Shown here: positions 51,301-58,481 of the stretch, piece after piece
Numbering within the stretch: the first letter of the stretch is position 1
Layout: each line of letters begins with the position of its first letter
Assembly (NCBI GenBank): GCA_016217595.1
Contig: JACRHS010000014.1
Coordinates: forward strand, 1 to 64,000
Length of the DNA: 64,000 nucleotides
Direction: 5' to 3'
From: Opitutia bacterium
GTDB taxonomy: Bacteria; Verrucomicrobiota; Verrucomicrobiia; Opitutales; Opitutaceae
The notes under the pieces: generated by a model
Told to the model about the DNA's origin: nothing
The model's database searches: none
Seen by the model: only the letters and a program-made list of their open reading frames with translations
Program-made: the position numbers and the translations under genes

Positions 51301-51776
51301 TGGAGAATTTCCAAGGGGTGATGCACAACACAGGCATCGAACTTTCCGCCGACCAGCGAGTGCTGAAAGATCTGCGGGTCTTCGCCAATCTGTCACTGAA
51401 TCGTCTGGTCGGAAACGAGAACGCCGCGGCGGAGTTCCGTGGCTACAACCCCCGGCGCATCAACGTCGGTTTTACGTACAACAAACGAGCGCTCACCTTC
51501 ATCGCGAAATTCTCCCATACCGCGGAAACTCGCACCACGCCCACCACGGGCATTGATCCCAACGGGTGGATCCGGGTCGGCGAGCGCAACCGCCTCGATG
51601 CCAGCATCGATTACCGGGTGAGCAAACACGCCACCGTGTTCGTCTCCGGGCGCAATATCTTCAACGACCGCGACAAGTCGCTGGCAGTTGGCCCCGTGAC
51701 ACCGGCCTATGCGCAACTTTATCAAGAACAAGATTACGGCGTCCTCTTCCAAGTCGGCGTAAAGGGCACGTTCTAG
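48312..51776 (+). CDS. TonB-dependent receptor with STN and regulatory-like domains (receptor 1)
   Basis: An 1154-residue outer-membrane active transporter. After the signal peptide (ending 'LGLPAAD') come an STN domain (about 40-115, 'PADLAARSLKNFSNQSGIEVL' in two parts), a carboxypeptidase-regulatory-like beta domain (about 142-215, 'GRVQDAATGRYMENVRI'), a TonB-box-like 'LDEFVVTEK', the plug ('LGEFLKYMPGVEPV', 'GVQLRGF') and a long 22-strand barrel. The protein ends in Phe ('GVLFQVGVKGTF'), as barrel assembly requires. STN makes it a signal-transducing receptor for the FecR/FecI pair just upstream. The cargo is unknown. A terminator follows. Confidence 0.93.
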   Translation: MHTDLPPRITLFSRCRALLATGLFLLAALGLPAADTAPKTFDLPADLAARSLKNFSNQSGIEVLIRADLGGEVKTQAVRGTMSPREALERMLQGTTLEVVADPRSGALAVRAKPAPVPEKNVPSAAPDQAAGATGSGTGALIGRVQDAATGRYMENVRISAVNLNRQTFTSATGEYELANLPAGPVEVRAFFTGRQIPAATVTVESGRAVIQDFTLLGVYDKAMANKEGAVLLDEFVVTEKQNNTAAEIAINEQRFSDNIKTVVSTEAFGEIAQNNLGEFLKYMPGVEPVYSSMNVTGVQLRGFPAGMTNISIDGAAVTVPGGSGSTERTVNFQAVSLSNASRIEVSKLPLANQSASSLGGSINLVSRSAFERSRAELSYRAYLNMNSHFANFRKTPGGRLKDDGNSYKFAPDFDINYVNPLSKTVGIAINASRNDQWTLGRRPSMSWVYDTKAGSTPANPYMGTFNDVNLYSFEDRSVLGFKIDWKVSPRDVVSLSASSAYYFSNYGLNQIWYAVGSLNPTPANGIRTAADGLFSEKFVQGRPGAGTVYQSVTPNYNGTANSTMRLSYKHLGADWDWDATFGANKSKLWIRSNPDSSERFQNPRANITGTTVRFDEIGPYGPGKITVTNTAGQTIDPLNLSSYNQLVINAADRWRDTRSNARTLDLNLKRKFSNFAGDIQGGFAYRSDYRDRTYHQRRLVYNGPGNNISTAALPTGSLVDAGFSTYTLSRGRKAPQWLSSIKFADLYQAHPEYFSYTAANAVTDFKADVGGADELQEEVSALYLLGRASFLRSKLSFVGGVRLERTEDFARGVLVDNSLQYQQANGKMVDGDPTKAGIQPIAISTDAMEVARLTNLMMGRSINIKYDNCFPSFQVKYLATENLQFRLGYAKTLGRPEYSRIIPATTINELTSPADSPYGLSWGTISANNPKLKPWIADNFEFAGDYYTKQGGVFSINLYRKNIRNFFMTTYALATQEFLDQHSLPPEALNYVVSYMENFQGVMHNTGIELSADQRVLKDLRVFANLSLNRLVGNENAAAEFRGYNPRRINVGFTYNKRALTFIAKFSHTAETRTTPTTGIDPNGWIRVGERNRLDASIDYRVSKHATVFVSGRNIFNDRDKSLAVGPVTPAYAQLYQEQDYGVLFQVGVKGTF

Positions 51777-52096
51777 GACGGCACGCCGCCAACGTTCTTT
51801 TCTGCTTCCGCCGCGGGCGCGCTTTCAGTGCGTCCGCGGTTTTGCTTTTTCACCGCGCGCAGAGTAACGGCGCGCACCTGCGCTCCAACCGCCACAAATT
51901 GGCCGGGCGCGCTGCGGGTGATCGGTCCTTGCGCAACGCCGCACGCAGTTGCGCGATCCGGAAACAGACTGGAGCCCCCCCAACGTACCAGACCAGATCG
52001 CCGTCGCTGGCGCGTTGCAAAGCGGGGCCGTGTTTCTGTGCATTTTCCGCCGCGGCACGAGCCGCGCGACAGCAGGAGAGGATTGCGACGCGGCGC
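51777..52096. other. Intergenic region after receptor 1
   Basis: It contains the terminator at 51811-51850. The remaining ~245 bases show no gene on either strand and end at the stop of the convergent uroporphyrinogen-decarboxylase-like gene. Confidence 0.6.
51811..51850 (+). terminator. Terminator after receptor 1
   Basis: CCGCGGGCGC (51811-51820) pairs with GCGTCCGCGG (51830-51839) with one G/T wobble around a 9-base loop, then TTTTGCTTTTT. Confidence 0.88.
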
Positions 52097-53053
52097 TCAG
52101 TAGGCGCGGCGCCGTTTCCAGATCTCCAGAATCATGCGGTAGCGCTCCGGCGGCATGCCCTTGAAGGGAATGTTGCTGGTGCAGAAAATGTACCCGCCGC
52201 CCGGCTTGCCGTGGGTGAGCGCGTATTCGGCGCTGGCGATGACCTCCTCGTCCGTTCCAGTTTGCATGGCGGCGCAATGCACGTTGCCGCAAAGGCAGAC
52301 TTGCCGGCCGTACTGGCGTTTCACCTCCTGAATGTCCACGCCGGCCATCGGGTCGAGGGAGTGCAACGCATGCGGGCGACATTCCACCAACTGGTCGATG
52401 ATGGGCATGATGTTCCCATCGGTATGCTTGATGGTATAGAGGCCGTCTTTTCGGGCCGCCTCGATGATCCGGGCCAGATAAGGCTGAATGAACTCACGGA
52501 ACATGTCCGGGGAGATAAAGGGACCGGAGTTGAAGCAATAGTCGGAGCAGAGCAGCAGCACATCCACTCCAGCGGCCTGGCGGCGTTTGTTTCGCTCGAT
52601 GGCCTCGTCGGCCATTTTTTCCGCCTGGGCCTTCACGCTGTCCGGATCGTCGGTCATGGCATAGGCGAGCTCGTAGATGCCATTGCCATCTGGAATCGCG
52701 AACGTGCCATCGCCGTGAAAGCCGATCATGCGGTCGTCACCCATCAATTCGCGCAGGTAGCGCTGCAATTGATAGGACTCTGCCTCGGGCAGGCCATACG
52801 GGCCCGGGATGATCGAATACTCCAGCGCCGTGTACACCGAGAGAATGAACTCGGCTGTGGCGCGCAGCTCCCGCTCTTTCTCCTTCGCCGTCAATTTGGC
52901 AAGGTTGTCGCCCACCAGGCTCTCGGGCAGCAAATCGCGGCCAAACATTTCGGGCGCCAGCTGAAATTCCAGTTCGAAATGCGGCACATAGTCCGGCGTG
53001 CGGAGCTCCAGCGCGGCGACGGCGCGTTCTTTGGGGGTCATCACTCGGTGCAT
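52097..53053 (-). CDS. Uroporphyrinogen-decarboxylase-family protein
   Basis: A 318-residue protein of the URO-D superfamily, in the branch that includes corrinoid methyltransferases and uncharacterised enzymes often linked to sugar or aromatic catabolism in Verrucomicrobiota. The N-terminal 'MTPKERAVAALE' is followed by 'IPGPYGLPEAES' and 'FHGDGTFAIPDGNGIYEL'. The barrel core has 'DVLLLCSDYCFNSGPFISP', 'KHTDGNIMPIIDQLVE' and 'VCLCGNVHCAAMQTGTDEEV'. It lacks the heme-pathway arginine-rich N-terminus of HemE, so it is unlikely to be the heme enzyme. ATG 53053 is used; the frame is open further upstream into the fecI leader. Confidence 0.85.
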   Translation of the reverse strand: MHRVMTPKERAVAALELRTPDYVPHFELEFQLAPEMFGRDLLPESLVGDNLAKLTAKEKERELRATAEFILSVYTALEYSIIPGPYGLPEAESYQLQRYLRELMGDDRMIGFHGDGTFAIPDGNGIYELAYAMTDDPDSVKAQAEKMADEAIERNKRRQAAGVDVLLLCSDYCFNSGPFISPDMFREFIQPYLARIIEAARKDGLYTIKHTDGNIMPIIDQLVECRPHALHSLDPMAGVDIQEVKRQYGRQVCLCGNVHCAAMQTGTDEEVIASAEYALTHGKPGGGYIFCTSNIPFKGMPPERYRMILEIWKRRRAY

Positions 53054-53364
53054 GGCAAACAGGTCAAGGGTTATGGTAACTGAGCGGATACCAAAAGCAC
53101 GCGGACGGAAAGGGAAAACACGGGTTTCTTTGCCACGCCCTCTTTCGTAAGCCACAAGTAGTCTGTGGATCGTCGAATAAAGGGTAATATCGATGAGCCA
53201 GGTCGAACCCGGATAACTAGTAACAAACCATGGTGGCAATACCTCGCGTCGGCTTGGAATGCTCGCATGGACACGCGAGTTGCGTGTGGTGTCCGAAAGC
53301 CGCATTGACAGGCGCGGGGCAGGCGGGAAGGTTGCGCCGCATCTTTAACTCGATGCCCTAAACC
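53054..53364. promoter_or_regulatory. Divergent region with conserved fecI leader 2
   Basis: It separates the minus-strand URO-D-like gene from the second sigma-factor gene. The hairpin CACGC-N5-GCGTG (53272-53286) and the 30-base block 53291-53320 are shared with the leader of the first sigma gene (46504-46552). No gene is supported in the remaining sequence. Confidence 0.55.
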
Positions 53365-53898
53365 ATGCCCTTGGAGAAACCAGATCGTCTTCGTTGGTTT
53401 ACCCAAGAGGTCCATCCCCATGAGTCCTCGTTGCGCTCCTATCTGCGCAGCGCATTTCCCTCGGTGCATGATGTCGATGATGTGGTGCAGGAGTCGTATT
53501 TGCGCATCTGGCGGTCGCGGACCGAGCAACCGATCCAATCGGCCAAGGCATTCCTGTTCTGCATCGCCCGCCGAATCGCGATCGACGTTATCCGTCGTAA
53601 CAAGACCAGCCAAAATGATGCTGTAGCCAATTTGGATGTGTCCTGCGTCTTAGAAGAAGGAGTCAACGTCGTCGAGACCGTCAGCCGGCGCCAAGAAATC
53701 GCCTTGCTGGCGGAAGCGATCGACGCCCTCCCCAGTCAGTGTCGTAAAATAATGGTCCTAAGAAAAATAGAAGGTTTATCACATCGCGAGATCGCGTCCC
53801 GCCTCGGCATCACCGAGGCGACGGTACACGCGCAGCTGCAGCGCGGGATGCAAAAATGCATGGCTTATCTGCACCAACACGGGGTCAAATCCTCGTAA
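53365..53898 (+). CDS. ECF sigma factor, FecI type (module 2)
   Basis: A 177-residue ECF sigma factor closely related to the one at 46597. Region 2 reads 'DVDDVVQESYLRIWRSR' and region 4 'LSHREIASRLGITEATVHAQL' (read in two parts). It has the same N-terminus ('RWFTQEVHPHESSLRSYL') and the same type of leader. The FecR partner starts 8 bases after its stop and the receptor follows, completing the surface-signalling trio. The similarity to module 1 indicates duplication. Confidence 0.94.
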   Translation: MPLEKPDRLRWFTQEVHPHESSLRSYLRSAFPSVHDVDDVVQESYLRIWRSRTEQPIQSAKAFLFCIARRIAIDVIRRNKTSQNDAVANLDVSCVLEEGVNVVETVSRRQEIALLAEAIDALPSQCRKIMVLRKIEGLSHREIASRLGITEATVHAQLQRGMQKCMAYLHQHGVKSS

Positions 53899-53906
53899 AA
53901 TTCGAC

Positions 53907-54932
53907 ATGAATTCCACGGGCCAACAGAACGACATTCTCAACGAGCAAGTGGCGCAATGGCTGGAGCGCCGCGATGCCGGGCTGACTGCCGAGCAGCGCC
54001 TTGAATTCGAGCGCTGGCTGGAAGCCAATCCGGCACATGAGGAAGCGTTCGCCCAAGCCGCCGCGATGTGGGACCTGATCCATTCGCCGGCCGCCGACAA
54101 TCGCGACCAATTGCGCGGCGAGTTGCGCACCCTCAACCATCGCCGTTGGCGCCGCCGAGGCCTGGCGATGGCCGCGTTGATCGCAGTCGGCTTCTTCGTT
54201 TCCACCCTTTGGCACCGGCCCGCCGCGCCCGATTTACAGGCGCCGCTCGTCGCCACCACCACGCGGCTGCTCGTGCCCACGCAGCAGGTTTTGCCCGACG
54301 GCTCGACCGTCGAGCTCAGCCCCGACAGCCGCATCGCGGTGCAATTCGATGCGGGACAACGCCGCGTGCTGTTGCAACAGGGCGATGCCTTTTTCGCGGT
54401 AAAGAAAGACTCCGCCCGCCCGTTCATCGTCGTCGCCGGCGCGGTGTCGGTCAAAGCGGTCGGCACGGCCTTTGCCGTGAGCCTCGCGCCGCGCAACGTC
54501 GACGTGCTGGTGACCGAGGGCCGCGTGGCCGTGGAGGCCGCCGCCACGCCCAACACGACTGCGCCAGCCGCGCCCACGCCGGTGACATTCGTCAACGCCG
54601 GCAACCGGCTGTCCGTGATTCCCGAACGCGCGGCGACCGAGCCCGAACCGCAGGTGGAGCCGGTCTCGCCAGAAGAGTGCGAACACCAGCTTTCGTGGCG
54701 CGCGCCACGAATTGAATTTACCAACACGAGCGTGGGCGATGCCGTCGAGCAGTTTAACCGGCAGGGTAAAACGCGCCTGATCGTGCGCGACCCCGCCGTG
54801 TCTGCAATGCGAGTGACCGGAGTCTTCCGCGTCGATAACGCCAAGGGGTTCGCCGGCTTGCTGGTGTCGGGCTTCGGCCTCACCGCCGAGCCAGAGGGCG
54901 ACAACGCCATCGTGCTCGCCAAGCGCCGCTAA
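53907..54932 (+). CDS. FecR-type anti-sigma/signal transducer (module 2)
   Basis: A 341-residue inner-membrane regulator with the same order as the module 1 protein: N-terminal DUF4880-type domain ('VAQWLERRDAGLTAEQRLEF'), one membrane helix near residues 92-108 ('LAMAALIAVGFFVSTLW'), periplasmic FecR domain ('LPDGSTVELSPDSRI', 'LLQQGDAFFAVKKDSARPF', 'VGTAFAVSL') and a C-terminal STN-like domain ('IEFTNTSVGDAVEQFN'). The start is ATG 53907; the open frame upstream overlaps the sigma gene. It should transmit the receptor 2 signal to its cognate sigma factor. Confidence 0.92.
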   Translation: MNSTGQQNDILNEQVAQWLERRDAGLTAEQRLEFERWLEANPAHEEAFAQAAAMWDLIHSPAADNRDQLRGELRTLNHRRWRRRGLAMAALIAVGFFVSTLWHRPAAPDLQAPLVATTTRLLVPTQQVLPDGSTVELSPDSRIAVQFDAGQRRVLLQQGDAFFAVKKDSARPFIVVAGAVSVKAVGTAFAVSLAPRNVDVLVTEGRVAVEAAATPNTTAPAAPTPVTFVNAGNRLSVIPERAATEPEPQVEPVSPEECEHQLSWRAPRIEFTNTSVGDAVEQFNRQGKTRLIVRDPAVSAMRVTGVFRVDNAKGFAGLLVSGFGLTAEPEGDNAIVLAKRR

Positions 54933-55053
54933 TTGCGACGCTACCACCTGCCCCCAGCAATGCCTCGCGCGCCGCGCGGCAGTCTTGATTATCTCGGCGT
55001 ATAGGACGATGGTCGGAAGGTCACACCAAGTTCTCCCCCCTCCTTCCGAACTC

Positions 55054-58000
55054 ATGCCTATCCGGCATCCACTTTTCGCACGTTTGCGAGTGCTGCTCGC
55101 CACCGGCTGCCTGGCCCTGGCGTTGGTGGACGGACTGTGGGGAGCGACATCGGCCATCAGGAATTTTCGCATCCCGGCCGATCTCGCCGCGCACTCGTTG
55201 AAGCTATTTTCCAACCAGTCCGGCATCGAGGTGTTGATTCCGGCCGAACTGGGCGGCGTTGTGCGCACGCGCGAAGTGTACGGCGCCTTGCGCCCCCGGG
55301 AGGCGTTGGAGCGCATGCTGGAGGGGACCAATCTGGAAATTGTCTCCGAGCCGCTCAGCGGTGCACTGGCCGTCCGGCCCAAAACTCCGCCGCCGGCGGG
55401 GAACGCCCCCACGCTGCCGTCAGCTTCTCCGACACCCCGCCCGACTGAATCGGTCAAAGCGCCGGGCCGCTCGGCCCACGGCGTGATCGTGGGACAAATT
55501 TCCAATCAGGTGTCGGGCGAATATCTCGTCGGCGCCTGGGTGCAGGTGGTGGGCACACCCTTCGGCGCGGCCTCGGACCGGGATGGCGCGTTCAGTCTGT
55601 CGCTGCCACCGGGCAACTATATTTTGGATATCAGCTACACCGGACTAAGAAGCGTGCGCCTGCCGGTGGCGGTGACGCCCGACGCCGTCGTGGTCCAGAC
55701 AGTCGCGTTGACCTCGGAGATTTACCAACTGGAAGCCTTCGTCGTCACCGGCCTCCGCGAGGGCAGCGCCAAGGCGATCCAGAATCAGCGGCGATCCATC
55801 AACGCCAAATCCGTTGCCGCGATCGACACGTTCGGCAACCCCACAGCCTCGGTCGGCGAAATCTTGCAACGCCTGCCGGGAGTGGCCGTGGACATCGGTT
55901 CGGGGGGCGAGCCGGGCGGGTTGTACGTCCGCGGGCTCAGTCAGGCGTCGTTCGGCTCCATGATGGTGGACGGCAATCCGCTGCCCGTGACTGATGGCCA
56001 GACCGTCGCCGGCCAGTACACTTATTTGGGGCAGGTCAGCACCAATAACATCGAGTCGGCGGAGATCATCAAGGCGTCGCTGCCGGAGATGGATGGCAAT
56101 GCCATCTCGGGTTACATCAATCTCCGCACCAAACGCGCCTTCGACCGCATCCCGTCCCAACAACTGCTGTTGAGCGCCGGCACCAAATGGGCGCTGCTCC
56201 ATCAAGACGCCAGCGTGCCGGGCAAGGATCTGCCCAAGCTGGATCTGCTCACCCTGGAATACTCCGACGTCTTCAGCGTGCTCGGCGGGAAAAACAATCT
56301 GGGGCTCTCCAGCTCGATTCATTTCAACACCTCCGCCACCTACGCCTACGAGGCCGGCCCCAACCTCGCGACCGGCACGGTCAACGCGAGTTTCTTCACC
56401 CCCGCACCGGTCGCTGGCGCAGCCCCCTCCCCGCTGGTTCGCGGCTGGAGCTCCGGCAACTGGGGCAACTCCGCCGCCAACAACTACGCCAAGACCTACG
56501 GGTTCAACCTCGACTACAAACTGCCGGCCGGCGGCAACCTCTACCTGCGCGGCACCTACAACGACACCCGCGCCGACTCCGGTTTCACGCCCTCGTATTT
56601 CCGCTGGCGGGTCTACACCGGCGGCCAGACCAGCGCCAGTTTCGAGCCGCAAAGCACGTACGACGTCGTGGCCATTCCCGTCTCGCAGGGCATTGTGGAT
56701 CTGGAGTCGACGCTCTACCGGCGTGAGAGCAGCTCGCTCAGTCTCGCCGCTGGCGGCGACTTTCCCTGCTTCGCACGGACGGCCAAGCTCTCCCTCGATG
56801 CAAACTACAGCCGCAATCGCACGACCTACCCTGCGATCAACGAAGTGCGGGCCCGCATCACCGGCGTCGGCTTTCGCATCGATCAACGCGGCCAGGACCC
56901 ATGGTACCCCGCCATCACCCAAACCGACGGCCCCGATTGGAGAAACCCGGCCAACTACAGCATCGTGCCCTCGCACGCCCTGGGTTCGCGCATCATCGAT
57001 TTCAACGTGCCGTCGACCAACCAGAATCTGCGGGCGGATTTCCAGAAAGAACTGGCCCTCCCGCTGCCGGTGAGCCTCAAGGCCGGCGTCAAACTCGCCA
57101 CCTATCGCGTCACCTCCGACCGCCGTTACCGCTACTACACGTGGCAGGGCGCGGGCGGCACCCCGGCCACCGGCGGCATCACGCCCTACGTCGGCTACCG
57201 GATCAAAACCGGCGAAGGCCATTACGGGCCGTTCCCCTTTCTGCAGGTGCCCACCACCGGCCTGCCCGGCGACCCCTGGGCCAACCCCGCCAACTTCTAC
57301 CAGACACCCGCCCAGGTCTGGCAGTCGGTCATCGACACCATCAACTCCCTCGCTGAGGTGAAACAAACGATCGCGGCCAGCTACTTGCAGGGTCAGGTGC
57401 GCGCCGGCCCGTTGCGCGTGCTCGGCGGTCTGCGCATCGAGGGCACGGACGCGCGCGGGGCCAGTCCCTCCCGCCGCATCGTGACCACCGGCCCCGAGGC
57501 CAACAACGCCGCGCCCACGCTCTCAGCCGAGGAAAATGCCGCGCGGGCGCGCGCCAACTGGACCGAGTTCAAGCACCAGCAAAACGCCTACACCAACGTG
57601 TTTCCCGGCGCGCATCTCGTTTACGAATGGGCCGGCGGCCTGCAGGCACGCGCCAGTTACAACATGACGATCGTCCGCCCCAACCCCAGTGAGCTGACGC
57701 CAAGAATCAACTACACCGAAAACCCCGCGAGCCCCGGCCTGCTCACCAAGGGCAACCCCGAACTGAAGCCCTACACGGCCGACAACTTCGAAGCCGCGTT
57801 GCAGTACTATTTCGAGCCGGTGGGAATGGTGTCCGTCAGCGCGTTTCTCAAAGAAATCCACAACTATTTTCGCACCTTCGACACCCTGATCGCCGCGGGC
57901 CCGAACAACGGTTTCGACGGCCAGTTCGCCGGCTACACCCTGCGGCAAAATCGCAACACCGGAAGCGCGCGCGTGCGCGGCATCGAGCTAAGCTACCAGC

Positions 58001-58473
58001 AGCAGTACACGTTTCTCCCGGGCGCGCTCCGCGGGCTCGGCGCCTACGCCAACCTGACCCTCCTGCAAACCCACGGAGATTTCGGCACCACCACCGCCAC
58101 CTCGCGCCTTCCCAATCTCACCCCGCGCACCTGGAACGCCGGCCTCACCTGGCGCTGGCGCGGACTCGATCTGCGCCTCCTCGCCAACTACCGCGGGCGC
58201 ACCTTCATCTCCTCCAGCACCGGCACTTTTCCTGACACCCGCGGCGGCATCCCCGGCGTCAACGTCTACGATCTCTATCAGGACGCCCGCCTGCTGCTGG
58301 ATCTCAAAACCCAGTTCACGTTCAATCGCGTCTACTCGGTCTATTTTGACGTCTACAATCTGACCGACGCCTGGAGTTTCGCGCGCTCGATCGACGCCTG
58401 GGGGCACAACCTCAAGTACCAGGCCCAGGGCAACGGCATCAATTTCTCCGCCGGCGTCAAAGCCCGCTTCTGA
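55054..58473 (+). CDS. TonB-dependent receptor with STN domain (receptor 2)
   Basis: An 1139-residue outer-membrane transporter with a signal peptide (to about residue 30, 'ALALVDGLWGA'), an STN domain ('PADLAAHSLKLFSNQSGIEVL' in parts, about 35-108), a carboxypeptidase-regulatory-like domain ('GEYLVGAWVQVVGTPFG'), a TonB-box-like 'LEAFVVTGLREG', the plug ('VGEILQRLPGVAVDIGSGG') and the barrel, ending 'SAGVKARF' with terminal Phe. It is coupled to the FecI/FecR pair upstream. The plug and barrel are much closer to receptor 3 at 61373 than to receptor 1. The cargo is unknown. ATG 55054 is preferred; the frame extends 23 codons further upstream. Confidence 0.93.
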   Translation: MPIRHPLFARLRVLLATGCLALALVDGLWGATSAIRNFRIPADLAAHSLKLFSNQSGIEVLIPAELGGVVRTREVYGALRPREALERMLEGTNLEIVSEPLSGALAVRPKTPPPAGNAPTLPSASPTPRPTESVKAPGRSAHGVIVGQISNQVSGEYLVGAWVQVVGTPFGAASDRDGAFSLSLPPGNYILDISYTGLRSVRLPVAVTPDAVVVQTVALTSEIYQLEAFVVTGLREGSAKAIQNQRRSINAKSVAAIDTFGNPTASVGEILQRLPGVAVDIGSGGEPGGLYVRGLSQASFGSMMVDGNPLPVTDGQTVAGQYTYLGQVSTNNIESAEIIKASLPEMDGNAISGYINLRTKRAFDRIPSQQLLLSAGTKWALLHQDASVPGKDLPKLDLLTLEYSDVFSVLGGKNNLGLSSSIHFNTSATYAYEAGPNLATGTVNASFFTPAPVAGAAPSPLVRGWSSGNWGNSAANNYAKTYGFNLDYKLPAGGNLYLRGTYNDTRADSGFTPSYFRWRVYTGGQTSASFEPQSTYDVVAIPVSQGIVDLESTLYRRESSSLSLAAGGDFPCFARTAKLSLDANYSRNRTTYPAINEVRARITGVGFRIDQRGQDPWYPAITQTDGPDWRNPANYSIVPSHALGSRIIDFNVPSTNQNLRADFQKELALPLPVSLKAGVKLATYRVTSDRRYRYYTWQGAGGTPATGGITPYVGYRIKTGEGHYGPFPFLQVPTTGLPGDPWANPANFYQTPAQVWQSVIDTINSLAEVKQTIAASYLQGQVRAGPLRVLGGLRIEGTDARGASPSRRIVTTGPEANNAAPTLSAEENAARARANWTEFKHQQNAYTNVFPGAHLVYEWAGGLQARASYNMTIVRPNPSELTPRINYTENPASPGLLTKGNPELKPYTADNFEAALQYYFEPVGMVSVSAFLKEIHNYFRTFDTLIAAGPNNGFDGQFAGYTLRQNRNTGSARVRGIELSYQQQYTFLPGALRGLGAYANLTLLQTHGDFGTTTATSRLPNLTPRTWNAGLTWRWRGLDLRLLANYRGRTFISSSTGTFPDTRGGIPGVNVYDLYQDARLLLDLKTQFTFNRVYSVYFDVYNLTDAWSFARSIDAWGHNLKYQAQGNGINFSAGVKARF

Positions 58474-58481
58474 GGTGGCGC

